Numbered from the stretch's first letter, positions 18,226-28,765 are shown. The stretch is DNA of 64,000 bases from Alphaproteobacteria bacterium (GCA_020632755.1 JACKEY010000005.1:496001-560000), one strand, 5' to 3'. Notes: a model not told the origin generated them from the letters alone. Numbers and translations are program-made.

Positions 18226-19065
18226 ATGCGCGCCGCCTTCTTCTCCCTCCTGTTCCTCCCCGTTCTCGCCCTCTCGCCCGCCGCCCTCGCCGACGACCCG
18301 CCCGCGAAGCCCGCGCCGCCCAAGGCGGTCGTCAGCTCGGTCTACGACGGCGACACCCTGACGCTGAACACTGGCGACAAGGTGCGGCTGAAGTGGGTCA
18401 ACACGCCGGAGCTCAAGCCGGCCGAGGACTACGGCATCGAGGCCCGCGAGGCGACCAAGAACCTCTGCCTGGAGCGTGAGGTGACGCTCACCTACGGCGA
18501 GGTCAAGCGGGACGGCTACGGGCGGCTGCTCGCGGGCGTCGAGTGCGACGGCCAGGACCTGTCGGTGCACCTGCTGGAGCAGGGGCTGGGCCACGTCTTC
18601 ATCATCCCGCCCGACAGTCGCGATCCGGGGCCGCTGCTGGCGGCCCAGCAGAAGGCCAAGGACGCCAACCGCGGCATCTGGAGCACGGACCGCTACCAGG
18701 GCGAGCTGCACATCACGAGCTTCCACGCCAACGCGAGCGGGGACGACCGCGAGAACGTCAACGGCGAGTACCTGCGGGTGGCCAACGTCAGCAACCAGCC
18801 CGTCGACCTGGCCGGCTACAAGATGACCGATCTGTCGGGTCGGTCCTTCGACCTGCCGGCGCTGATCGTGCCGCCGGGCCACACCGTCAAGGTGATCTCC
18901 GGCAAGGGCGAGCACCAGAAGAACCCGGGCGAGCAGCTGGAGGCCTACCTGGGCAGCGACGGCCCGGTCTGGAACAACAAGCGCGACCGCGCCACGCTAT
19001 ACGACCGTCACGGCCGCGTCGTCGACTCGCGCGATCACGAGGTCAAGGGCGAGCCCAACAAGTAG
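18226..19065 (+). CDS. Secreted thermonuclease-like nuclease with C-terminal lamin-tail domain
   Basis: A 279-residue exported protein. The signal peptide ends in ALADD. Residues about 35-160 form a staphylococcal-nuclease (SNase/TNase) domain: YDGDTLTLNTGDKVRLKWV, the NTPE acidic residue and RDGYGRLLA, matching the Arg-Glu-Arg catalytic set of the family. Residues about 165-275 resemble a lamin-tail (LTD) Ig-like domain (NGEYLRVANVSNQPVDLAG, FDLPALIVPPG). GAGG lies 5 bases before the ATG. It probably degrades extracellular DNA or RNA, with the LTD domain helping binding or retention; that role is inference. It stands alone between a hydrolase gene and the thiC riboswitch. Confidence 0.87.
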   Translation: MRAAFFSLLFLPVLALSPAALADDPPAKPAPPKAVVSSVYDGDTLTLNTGDKVRLKWVNTPELKPAEDYGIEAREATKNLCLEREVTLTYGEVKRDGYGRLLAGVECDGQDLSVHLLEQGLGHVFIIPPDSRDPGPLLAAQQKAKDANRGIWSTDRYQGELHITSFHANASGDDRENVNGEYLRVANVSNQPVDLAGYKMTDLSGRSFDLPALIVPPGHTVKVISGKGEHQKNPGEQLEAYLGSDGPVWNNKRDRATLYDRHGRVVDSRDHEVKGEPNK

Positions 19066-19110
19066 GGCCGCCGCCACAACGGTGCGGGCCCACCGCCCTC
19101 ACCTGCACCC

Positions 19111-19205
19111 CATCGCTGCGGGTGGCTGCTGCGCGGATGGTCGCGCGGCCGGCCTGAGATCACACCGCAGGAACCTGATCCGGCTCACACCGGCGGAGGG
19201 AAGCG

Positions 19206-19208
<3 letters not shown>
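19111..19208 (+). promoter_or_regulatory. TPP riboswitch (THI box) controlling thiC
   Basis: The conserved TPP aptamer elements are present in order: GGTGGC, CCTGAGATC (19153-19161), ACCGCAGGAACCTGATCCGG (19164-19183) and the ACCGGCGGAGGGAAG end (from 19189). Helix P1 pairs CATCGCT (19111-19117) with AGCGATG (19202-19208). It therefore includes the thiC start codon and lies next to the GGAGGG ribosome site. Thiamine pyrophosphate binding would lock P1 and block initiation, so control is probably translational. Confidence 0.93.
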
Positions 19209-20897
<1,689 letters not shown>

Positions 20898-20910
20898 TCG
20901 GCCCGTCCAA

Positions 20911-20932
20911 GCCCCTCGCCGATGCGAGGGGC
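20911..20932. terminator. Hairpin between convergent genes
   Basis: A perfect 9-bp stem GCCCCTCGC / GCGAGGGGC with a CGAT loop. It lies in the 42-base gap between the thiC stop and the stop of the opposing NUDIX gene and could act in both directions. Neither side has a real T-tract. Confidence 0.55.
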
Positions 20933-20939
20933 CGGTTGC

Positions 20940-21851
20940 TCAGTCGTCGCAGTACCCGTCCTCGGCGGCTTCGTCGCCGGGGACGGGGTTCCACTCGAGC
21001 CCGTTCTCGTCGACGACCCCACGCTTCAGGCGGCCGCAGACCCGCCGCACCAGCGGGCGCAGGCTGCGGTGGGCGACCAGCCGGGCGGCCTCGTCCGGCG
21101 TGAACCAGGCCACGTCCTTGATGCCTTCGGCATCGGCGGGGTGGAACTCGGTGAACCGTTCTTCGGCCCGCATCAGGTACATGTGCAGGGTCTTGAGGCG
21201 CGGCTCGCGGTCCGGCGTGGTGAAGCCGTACCGGACGTAGCCCAGGTGCTCGATGATCTCGAGATCGACGGGCAGACCCATCTCCTCGCGGACCTCGCGG
21301 ATGGCGGCGGCCTCGGGTGACTCGCCGGGCTCGAGCTTGCCCTTGGCGACCTCCCAGGTCTGGCGGTGGCGCCGCGCGACCTGGATCATCAGCAGCTCGG
21401 GTCCCCGGGGCCCGAAGAAGATCGGGATGCCGCCGGCGCTGGCCTGTTCGGCGAAGCCGGGCCGCAGGTTCAGCACGTGGCCGACCGGCACGCTGCCGGC
21501 CTGCCACAGGCCCTGGCGGTTGCGCTCGAACCGACAGCGACGCAGCTGCCGGGCCCGCGCCGCGTCGATGTAGAGCACCATCGGCTCGCCGGGCTGGCGG
21601 TGCGCGACCTGCCAGGCCTGGGCTTCGGTGCGCGACAGGAACACGGGCCGGCCGCCGCCGACCTCGAGCACGCCGCGGGTGCGGGCGCGCTCGGCCCGGT
21701 CGCGGGTGGTCGCGTGGTACAGGATGTCGGGAGGGCAGGCGCCGCGGCGAGGACCACGCGTCCGCCGCCGCTTGCGTCGGCGGCCGGGGGAGCTCGGGTC
21801 GGACTCGTGCGCGGCGGAGGGCTCTCCGTCGGGGGAGCTGGAGTCGTTCAT
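20940..21851 (-). CDS. Tpt1/KptA-like ADP-ribosyltransferase lobe fused to NUDIX hydrolase
   Basis: About 303 residues from the ATG at 21851. A GTG at 21911 would add 20 residues; neither start has a strong ribosome site. The N-terminus is disordered with a very basic block (GRRRKRRRTRGPRRG). Residues about 40-128 resemble the C-terminal NAD-binding lobe of RNA 2'-phosphotransferase: PPDILYHATT, RPVFLSRTEAQAW, EPMVLYIDAARA and LWQAGSVP. The N-terminal winged-helix lobe of Tpt1 is absent. Residues about 135-270 form a NUDIX domain with a complete box, G-x5-E-x7-R-E-V-R-E-E-M-G-L. The pairing suggests a role in ADP-ribose or nucleotide-cap chemistry on RNA; this is inference. Confidence 0.78.
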   Translation of the reverse strand: MNDSSSPDGEPSAAHESDPSSPGRRRKRRRTRGPRRGACPPDILYHATTRDRAERARTRGVLEVGGGRPVFLSRTEAQAWQVAHRQPGEPMVLYIDAARARQLRRCRFERNRQGLWQAGSVPVGHVLNLRPGFAEQASAGGIPIFFGPRGPELLMIQVARRHRQTWEVAKGKLEPGESPEAAAIREVREEMGLPVDLEIIEHLGYVRYGFTTPDREPRLKTLHMYLMRAEERFTEFHPADAEGIKDVAWFTPDEAARLVAHRSLRPLVRRVCGRLKRGVVDENGLEWNPVPGDEAAEDGYCDD

Positions 21852-21959
21852 CAGGGAGACCGGTTGGCGGGTGGCTTCCTCGATGTGGAGGATCCCGCGC
21901 AGACCCCTCACCCTAGCACAGCAGGGCCTCGGGGGCAGGCAGGCCGCCGGCCGCGGGCC

Positions 21960-23030
21960 CTACTGGACGGGGTCGACGATGCGGCGCCACAGGCTGTCGG
22001 CCGTGTCGCGGGCCTCGCGGGTGGCGCGGCAGAACCACTCCCAGCGCTCCAGGCGGTCGTCGGGCGGGGCGGGGAAGGACAGCGCGACGGCGTACATCGC
22101 CTCGTCGTCGAAGCCGCCTCCCAGGAACCGGAACATGCTGGTCAGCGACCGGTTGGCATCGCACTCCCCTCGCCCGGCCCCCAGGGCCGCGCCCAGGTGG
22201 ACCGCGACGGCGTCCGCGGCGGCCGGCAGCGGGGGCAGCATGCTGCCCGGCGGCAGGGCTGCGACATGGCCCAGCACATCCACGATGCCGGCGATGAGCG
22301 GCGCCAGGGCGGCGTCGGCGTCTTCTTCGTCGACCTGGAGCGCGACGTCGAGCCAGTCCTCGAGCCGGTCGCGGACCCGCAGGGCCGCGCGCTCGGTCAG
22401 GTGGGCGAGCCGACCGTCGGCGCGCGCCAGGGCCACGGTCGCGGGATCCACCGGGCCCGGCAGCGGATCGGGCAGGTCCCGCGGCCGGGGGTCCAGGAAG
22501 CTCGTGATCGACACCCGCGGCCCCTGGGTCATCGCCTGGCCCGCCCGCAGCGCGACGCTCAGCCGGACCAGCGGCGGCACGGGCGCGCCGAAGAGCACGT
22601 CGAAGAGCGCGGGCTCGGCGGGGCAGCCGAGCGCTCCCAGGGCGTCGCGCAGCTCGCGCGCCAGGGCCCGCTGCGTCGGCTTGCGGCTGCGGCAGAGCTG
22701 CACGAAGGCCCGGGTCGCGGGGTGCACGCCGTCGCCAGCGCGGTCCACCAGGAACCAGTCGTCGGTGCCGTCTTCGGACAGGCTCACGGCCAGGGGCTCG
22801 GCGGCCGGGCCCGGCACGATGACCACCGCACCGGCGCCGAGCTCTCGGCCCACACCGCAGCTGGCGAGCACGGGGGCGTGCACCAGCGCCGGGCCGGGCA
22901 CGGGCGTGATGGTCGAGGGGTCGCCGGCGACCTCGACGGACAGTCGCTGCCCGAAGGAGCGGGCGCGAGTGAGGAGCAGGATGCCGGCGGTCAGGGCCAT
23001 CGCGCTGGGGCCGCGGAGGGAGACGGACAT
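21960..23030 (-). CDS. Unknown protein, possibly exported
   Basis: A 356-residue protein I do not recognise. The N-terminus (MSVSLRGPSAMALTAGILLLTRARS) could be an uncleaved anchor or signal sequence. The rest is Ala/Pro/Leu-rich with mixed helices and no clear catalytic motif. A Cys is found near residue 58 (VLASCGVG), with two more near residues 112 and 135. GGGAAG precedes the ATG by 6 bases. It lies 40 bases downstream of the unknown membrane gene on the same strand, so the two may share an mRNA. Confidence 0.68.
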   Translation of the reverse strand: MSVSLRGPSAMALTAGILLLTRARSFGQRLSVEVAGDPSTITPVPGPALVHAPVLASCGVGRELGAGAVVIVPGPAAEPLAVSLSEDGTDDWFLVDRAGDGVHPATRAFVQLCRSRKPTQRALARELRDALGALGCPAEPALFDVLFGAPVPPLVRLSVALRAGQAMTQGPRVSITSFLDPRPRDLPDPLPGPVDPATVALARADGRLAHLTERAALRVRDRLEDWLDVALQVDEEDADAALAPLIAGIVDVLGHVAALPPGSMLPPLPAAADAVAVHLGAALGAGRGECDANRSLTSMFRFLGGGFDDEAMYAVALSFPAPPDDRLERWEWFCRATREARDTADSLWRRIVDPVQ

Positions 23031-23070
23031 CGTGGGCTTCCCGGGTGGGACGGAGGAGAAGGAGACGGCG

Positions 23071-23958
23071 TCAGTGCTTCTCGAGGCCGCGCGACGCGAC
23101 CGCGCTGTGCAGCCACCATGCCACCGCGAGCAGGGGCGCGCCGGACGACAGCAGGATGACCGCGACCGTGGCCATTCCGCGCGGCCAGAGCGCCGACAGG
23201 CCCAGGCACAGCACGCCGAGCCCCAGCGAGATGAAGCCGAGCATCCGGCTCTCGCCGGGGGCGACCAGGCCCTCGGCCATGGTCGGGGCGCGCGTCAGGT
23301 CGCCGTTGCCGTCCCGCCAGTGCAGGAAGGCGGCTGCCTGGCCGAGCATCCGGATGCCGGCGATCATCCCCAGGGCGGACGCCCAGCCCACCGCCAGGGC
23401 CAGCGGCCGCCAGGGGTAGTCGCTGCCGAGGTAGCCGAGCCAGACGAAGACGCCGGCCAGCCCCGTGATGAACGGCAGCCGGCCTCCGCCGCCGTAGGCG
23501 GTCATGAACAGCGACCGGATGTGCGACGGCGCCGCCTTGCCGAGCGGGGTCGGCCCCGCGAACCGGTTCTTCACCTGGCCGTCGTCTTCGATGAGCTCGA
23601 TCTCGTGGGCCACGAAGGGGATGGCCAGCAGGCGGTCCGGCCGGGAGCCTTCGGGCATCCAGGGCTCCAAGGCCGCCCGCCGCGGGTGGCTCGCGACACT
23701 GCGGCCCGCCATGGCCACGCCCTCGAGCCGCAGGGTGTAGCGCCGGTCCTCGGCCCGGGCGGTCAGCACCGCCTTGGGGGTCTGCAGCAGCCCGTCCACC
23801 TGCAGGGCGCGGGTCGGCACGAAGGCGATGATCTCGTTGTCGAACGGCGCGATGTGCACCTTGGCCGTGCTGGCCTTCTCCCCTCGCCCCGTCCACAGCT
23901 CCACCGGCCCGTGAAACGAGAGCAACCGCACGACACGGTCGGGGAGGTTGGCGGGCAC
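23071..23958 (-). CDS. Unknown membrane protein with possible FMN-binding-like split-barrel N-terminus
   Basis: A 295-residue protein. Residues about 1-110 look like a small beta-barrel of the pyridoxamine-phosphate-oxidase type (VRLLSFHGPVELWTG, KVHIAPFDNEIIAFVPTRAL, AVLTARAEDRRYTLRLEG); this is a fold guess from pattern, without a diagnostic motif. Residues about 160-290 hold four probable membrane helices (FITGLAGVFVWLGYLG, ALAVGWASALGMIAGI, MLGFISLGLGVLCLGLSAL, TVAVILLSSGAPLLAVAWWL). The GTG start has GGAG 5 bases upstream. It follows ileS by 39 bases on the same strand and is followed by another unknown gene. Confidence 0.7.
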   Translation of the reverse strand: MPANLPDRVVRLLSFHGPVELWTGRGEKASTAKVHIAPFDNEIIAFVPTRALQVDGLLQTPKAVLTARAEDRRYTLRLEGVAMAGRSVASHPRRAALEPWMPEGSRPDRLLAIPFVAHEIELIEDDGQVKNRFAGPTPLGKAAPSHIRSLFMTAYGGGGRLPFITGLAGVFVWLGYLGSDYPWRPLALAVGWASALGMIAGIRMLGQAAAFLHWRDGNGDLTRAPTMAEGLVAPGESRMLGFISLGLGVLCLGLSALWPRGMATVAVILLSSGAPLLAVAWWLHSAVASRGLEKH

Positions 23959-23997
23959 GGCGACTCCGGGACCAGGCCCGCAGGCGACGGGACGGGC

Positions 23998-26900
23998 TCA
24001 GGCCCGACGCACGTCCAGGTGGAAGACATGGCCGTCGAGCTCGCCCTCGTCACCCGCGGTGGCCGGGCCGACCGAGAGGGAGGTGGCCAGGGTCTCACGG
24101 GCGATGTGCGACGAGAACCGCTCGACGGCGGCCACCACCGCGTCGTCGCCGCGGAGGACCACCACGATGCGGTCGGCGTAGTCCAGCTCGAGGTCCTTGC
24201 GGGCCACCTGGATGCGGTTCATCACCTCGCGCGACAGGCCCTCCTGCAGCAGGTCCTCGTCGAGGTCCGCGTGCAGGGCGACGACCACGCTGGCCGAGCC
24301 GGCGGCCTGGAAGCCCTCGCGGGGCACGACCTCGAGCCGCACCTCGTCCCCCGTCAGGTGGATGGTGCCGCTCGGCAGCTCGACGGGGAAGCCGGCTCCC
24401 GACAGGATGGCGCGCCGCACCTCGGCGCCCTCGGCCTTGGCGAGGGCGCTGGCGCAGAGCTTCATCTCCTTGCCGAGCTTCTTGCCGAGTGCCGGGTAGT
24501 CGGGCTTGACCTGGAAGCTGACGAAGTCCTCGGCCCGGGCGCTGAAGTGCACCTCGCGCACGTTGAGCTCGTCGCGGACCAGCTCCAGCAGACCGGACAG
24601 GCGCGCGGCGCGATCCGGCTCGGCCAGGACCAGCTCGACGGCCCGCAGCGGCTGGCGCACCTTGACGCCGACCCGCGCCCGGGCGGCCAGGCCCAGGCTG
24701 CAGATCTCCCGGACCAGCGCCATGTCGTCGGCGAAGGCCAGATCGGCGTCGCGGGCAGTGGCCGGCGCGGTCGGCCAGGCCTGCATGTGCACGCTGGGCA
24801 GCGCGGCGTGGCCGCCCTCGAGGCGCTGGTAGAGGGCCTCGGCCAGGAAGGGGGTGAACGGCGCGATCACGCGGGTCAGCGTGCAGAGCACCCGGTACAG
24901 GGTCTGCAGGGCCGCGCGGGCGTCGGGGCCGTCGCCCCAGAACCGGCTGCGCGAGCGGCGCACGTACCAGTTGCTCAGGTCTTCCACGAAGTCGCGGATC
25001 TCGCGGGCGGCTTCGTAGATCAGGAACTCGTCCAGCCGTGCGGTCACCACGCGGACCAGCTGGTCGCAGCGGATGAGCACCCAGCGGTCGAGCTGATCGA
25101 GCTCGGAGGAGATCGTGTCGGTGGTCGGGTCGAAGTCCGACAGGTTCGCGTAGATGCTGAAGAACTGGTAGACGTTGCCGAGGCGCAGGTGGAAGTCGCG
25201 GGCCCCCTCGCGGATGGCGCGCAGCGACAGCCGGGTGTTGGTCCACGGCGGGTTGCTCGCGTAGAACAGCCACCGGAAGGCGTCGGCCCCGGGCGGCTCG
25301 AAGGGCGCCCGCAGCCAACAGCTGCCACCGGACAGCCCGGCCTCGGCCACGTCGGCAGGGTTCAGCGCCACGGTCTCCTTGCCGGGGTGGGGCCACTTGA
25401 CGGGCGACAGGGGCACACCGTCGGCGCCTTGCTCGGTCGCCGTGAGCGTCAGCCGCTCCTTGGGGTTCAGGTCGATGCTGCGGACCGCCGCCTCGACCAT
25501 GCCGACCTTGCCGCGGGGCACGCTGTCGTCGGCGACGTAGCGCATGCGCATGGTGCCCTTGAGCACCAGGTGCGGCGAGGTGTAGTTGCCGACCGACTTG
25601 GACTCCTTCTTGCCGTCCATGTCGGAGACCAGGCCCAGCACGATGCAGTTCTTGTAGGGTCGAGGCCAGCCGACGTCGCCCAGGCCGTACTTCTCGCAGG
25701 TGTCCTGGTCGAAGAGCAGGGTGCTGATCATCATCAGGCTGTAGAACCAGCCGCGGGTCTGGTCGACGGCCTCGGAGATGAAGTCCGCCGGGAAGGACGC
25801 GCGGAACCGCTCCTGGCCCCGGTGGGGGAAGCCCCACTGGGCGAAGGGCATGCAGCCGCTGTCGAACCAGCAGTCGATGACCTCGACCACGCGGTGCATC
25901 TGGCCGCCGCAGTGCGGGCAGGGCACGACGATGCGATCGACCCACGGGCGGTGGACCTGCAGGTGGGGGTCGACCGTCGGGTCGAAGCCCTTCGCGCCGG
26001 CGGCTTCGAGCGCCTCGACGCTCTCGAAGGCGTCTTCGTGATCGCAGCCACGGCACTGCCAGATCGGCAGGGGCGTGCCCCAGAACCGCTCGCGGGACAG
26101 GGCCCAGTCCACGTTGTTGCGCAGGAAGTCGCCGAACCGGCCGTCCTGGATGTGACCCGGCAGCCAGTTGACCTGGGCGTTGTTCTCGAGCGCCTGGTCC
26201 TTGAAGGCCCGGGTGCCGATGAACCAGCCCGGCCGGGCCAGCTGCATCAGCGCATCGTCCTTGGACCGGGGCGAGAAGGGGTAGCTGTGCCGGACGGTGC
26301 CGGAGTGCTGCATCAGCCCGCGTTCCTTGAGGTCGCGGATGATCGCCTTGTCGGCGTGCTTGAAGTACTGGCCGCGCACGAACTCGGGCGCGCTCGCCAC
26401 GAACTTCCCGTCCGGGCCCACCATCGCGATGATGCCCAGGCCTTCGTCCCGGCCCAGCGCGAAGTCGTCTTCGCCGTAGGCCGGCGCGGTGTGCACGATG
26501 CCGGTGCCCGACCCCAGGCTGACGTGTTCGCCACCGACGACGACGTAGCTGCGGCCGGACAGGTCGACGTTGGCTGTGTCGTCGGTGGGCGGGGCGAACA
26601 GCGGCTCGTAGGTCCAGCCGACCAGGTCGCGGCCCTTGACGACCTCGACCACGTCGCCCTCGGGGGCGAGGGACTCGGCGGCGATGACGGTGATGGTGCG
26701 GTCGCCGTCCTGGACCTTCACGAAGGTGTAGTCCAGGTCGGGTCCGACCGCGAGGGCCACGTTGCTCGGCAGCGTCCAGGGGGTCGTGGTCCAGGCCAGC
26801 AGGTAGGTGTCCGGCTGGCCGACCACGGCGAAGCGCACAGTGACGCTGGGGTCGTCGACGTCGCGGTAGCCCTCGCCGACCTCGCCGTTGGACAGGGCGG

Positions 26901-27501
26901 TGCCGCCTTCGGGCCACCACCAGACGATCTTCTTGCCCTGGTACAGGTGGCCGCGGCGGTACAGCTCGGCCAGCGCCCACCACACGCTCTCCACGTACTC
27001 GCGGTGGTAGGTCACGTAGGCCTCGCCCAGGTCGACCCAGAAGCCCACACTCTCCGTGAGCTCCTCCCACTCGCTCGTGTACTTGAAGACGCTCTCGATG
27101 CAGCGCTGCGCGAAGTTGTCCAGGCCGTAGGCCAGCACCGCCTCGCGGCTGTCGGCACCCCGGGCGCGGATCCCGAGCTCCTTCTCGACCTCGATCTCGA
27201 CGGGCAGGCCGTGGGTGTCCCAGCCGGCCTTGCGATCGACGTGGTAGCCCCGCATGGTCTTGTAGCGGGGGAACAGGTCCTTGATCACGCGGGTCAGCAC
27301 ATGGCCGTTGTGGGGCGTACCATTGGCCGTGGGCGGTCCCTCGTAGAACACGAAGCTCGGCCGTCCCTCGCTCGCCCGGAGGCTCCGCTCGAAGATGCGC
27401 TCGTCCTTCCAGAAGGCCAGCACTTCTTCTTCGAGCGCCCGAGCACTCTTCAGCTCTGCGAAGCGCGACCCGGAACCGTCGTTGGAGGAGGACGAAGACA
27501 T
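23998..27501 (-). CDS. ileS: Isoleucyl-tRNA synthetase
   Basis: Charges tRNA-Ile. The 1167-residue protein has the class I HIGH-like signature PTANGTPHNGH (residues 57-67), GWDTHGLPVE in the active site, the CP1 editing domain, a Cys-containing insert (CRGC...CPHC) and DCWFDSG. The KMSKS loop reads DGKKESKS (about 628). GWDTHGLPVE and overall length resemble the type 2 (eukaryote-like) IleRS group more than the E. coli type; that subgroup call is tentative. The C-terminal anticodon-binding domain is present. GGGAG stands 4 bases before the ATG at 27501, favoured over an ATG at 27522. It is closely divergent from the DUF2314 gene. Confidence 0.95.
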   Translation of the reverse strand: MSSSSSNDGSGSRFAELKSARALEEEVLAFWKDERIFERSLRASEGRPSFVFYEGPPTANGTPHNGHVLTRVIKDLFPRYKTMRGYHVDRKAGWDTHGLPVEIEVEKELGIRARGADSREAVLAYGLDNFAQRCIESVFKYTSEWEELTESVGFWVDLGEAYVTYHREYVESVWWALAELYRRGHLYQGKKIVWWWPEGGTALSNGEVGEGYRDVDDPSVTVRFAVVGQPDTYLLAWTTTPWTLPSNVALAVGPDLDYTFVKVQDGDRTITVIAAESLAPEGDVVEVVKGRDLVGWTYEPLFAPPTDDTANVDLSGRSYVVVGGEHVSLGSGTGIVHTAPAYGEDDFALGRDEGLGIIAMVGPDGKFVASAPEFVRGQYFKHADKAIIRDLKERGLMQHSGTVRHSYPFSPRSKDDALMQLARPGWFIGTRAFKDQALENNAQVNWLPGHIQDGRFGDFLRNNVDWALSRERFWGTPLPIWQCRGCDHEDAFESVEALEAAGAKGFDPTVDPHLQVHRPWVDRIVVPCPHCGGQMHRVVEVIDCWFDSGCMPFAQWGFPHRGQERFRASFPADFISEAVDQTRGWFYSLMMISTLLFDQDTCEKYGLGDVGWPRPYKNCIVLGLVSDMDGKKESKSVGNYTSPHLVLKGTMRMRYVADDSVPRGKVGMVEAAVRSIDLNPKERLTLTATEQGADGVPLSPVKWPHPGKETVALNPADVAEAGLSGGSCWLRAPFEPPGADAFRWLFYASNPPWTNTRLSLRAIREGARDFHLRLGNVYQFFSIYANLSDFDPTTDTISSELDQLDRWVLIRCDQLVRVVTARLDEFLIYEAAREIRDFVEDLSNWYVRRSRSRFWGDGPDARAALQTLYRVLCTLTRVIAPFTPFLAEALYQRLEGGHAALPSVHMQAWPTAPATARDADLAFADDMALVREICSLGLAARARVGVKVRQPLRAVELVLAEPDRAARLSGLLELVRDELNVREVHFSARAEDFVSFQVKPDYPALGKKLGKEMKLCASALAKAEGAEVRRAILSGAGFPVELPSGTIHLTGDEVRLEVVPREGFQAAGSASVVVALHADLDEDLLQEGLSREVMNRIQVARKDLELDYADRIVVVLRGDDAVVAAVERFSSHIARETLATSLSVGPATAGDEGELDGHVFHLDVRRA

Positions 27502-27520
27502 GGGGAACTCCCAGGAACAC

Positions 27521-28744
27521 ATGAAGGCAGACAGGCTGCGGAAGGTAGCCACCCGGGCCCGTCGCTTCAACCGGGCGGCCGGGCTGCTGCTCCTGTCGAC
27601 GGGAGCCGCCCACGCAGCGCCTCCGGCACCCCCCGGGGATGCGCGCGGCAGCGTCGTCCTGTACTGCCCGACCGAGTGCGGGGCCCTGGAGCTGCCGGGC
27701 TTCGCCGTGCGGGCCCGCCTGCCGCGGCTGGCTACCCGACCCGTGCTCTCGGTGACGCCGGTGGCCGAGCTGTCCCCGCCCGCCGCGGACGAGCAGGTCT
27801 GGGTCGGCGATCCCATCGAGCTGCACGGCATGGGCGACGCCATCGTCGTGTCCTGGGCCGCCCCGGTCGGCGAAGCCCGCAGTCGCATGGGCGAGGTGCT
27901 GGCCGCGGTCGCCGCCCAGGCCGTGCCGATCGAGGACCTGGACACCGGGCGGCTCTACGCGCCCGATGCCCTGCCGGCCCTGATCGCGGCGGTGACGGCC
28001 GAGCATCCCGACGTGGCGGCCCTGTCGGCGGTGCTGGTCCTCGACGAGGACGACGGCAGCACCCTGCTGGCGACCCGGGGCCTGGCGCGGCTCGGCCTGC
28101 CCGAGCTCATCGACGAGCAGGTCTCCGGCGAGGAGGTCGACCCGATGGCGGCCCGGCTCAACGCCGTGGCCCAGGCGCTGCTCGAGGGTGCGCCGCTGGG
28201 CGCCACCGTGCCCGTCGACGCGAACGCCTTCCGCAGCGACAGCGCGCGGGTCGCGGGCTGCGGCCTGCAGGGCACGGCCAGCCTGGCCTACGGCCGCGGC
28301 CACGCCGACGTGGTCGGGGATGCCGCCCACGCCGTGCTGGCGTCCTTCGACGGCGGCTTCGGCGAGTGCGAGGGCGCCGCGGTGGCGGCGGCTCCTGCGG
28401 CGGCGACCGCGGCCGACACGCTGGCGACGGTGCAGGCCCGGGCCCTGACACGCCTGCGGGGCCCCGTCCGCGACGCCGCCCAGGCCGGGCTGCCGTCCGG
28501 CGAGCGCCTCCTGGTCAAGGCGCCCTTCCCCTCCTCCGCCGGCGAGATCGAGTGGCTGTGGGTCGAGGTCCAGCAGTGGGACGGCGACGACGTGCTGCGC
28601 GGCAAGCTGGTCAGCGACCCGACCCGGGCCGCCAACCTGAAGAAGGGCTCCGCCGTGAAGGCCCGCGTGGACGTGCTGTTCGACTATCTGTGGGTCAAGG
28701 CCGACGGCAGCCAGGAAGGCAACACGACCCAGCAGTACCTGTAG
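27521..28744 (+). CDS. Exported protein with C-terminal DUF2314-like domain
   Basis: A 407-residue protein from the ATG at 27521 (AGGA 4 bases upstream); an ATG at 27500 would add seven residues. A basic n-region and hydrophobic core (AAGLLLLSTGAAHAA) form a signal peptide. The central 250 residues are Ala/Leu/Val-rich and unassigned. The last 80 or so residues (RLLVKAPFPSSAGEIEWLW...GKLVSDPTRAANLKKGSAV...FDYLWV) match the DUF2314 pattern, a small domain of unknown function often seen in secreted proteins. The start lies 19 bases from the divergent ileS start, so its promoter must sit inside the ileS coding region. Confidence 0.78.
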   Translation: MKADRLRKVATRARRFNRAAGLLLLSTGAAHAAPPAPPGDARGSVVLYCPTECGALELPGFAVRARLPRLATRPVLSVTPVAELSPPAADEQVWVGDPIELHGMGDAIVVSWAAPVGEARSRMGEVLAAVAAQAVPIEDLDTGRLYAPDALPALIAAVTAEHPDVAALSAVLVLDEDDGSTLLATRGLARLGLPELIDEQVSGEEVDPMAARLNAVAQALLEGAPLGATVPVDANAFRSDSARVAGCGLQGTASLAYGRGHADVVGDAAHAVLASFDGGFGECEGAAVAAAPAAATAADTLATVQARALTRLRGPVRDAAQAGLPSGERLLVKAPFPSSAGEIEWLWVEVQQWDGDDVLRGKLVSDPTRAANLKKGSAVKARVDVLFDYLWVKADGSQEGNTTQQYL

Positions 28745-28765
28745 AGCGGCCGCTGCTGGCGGGGA

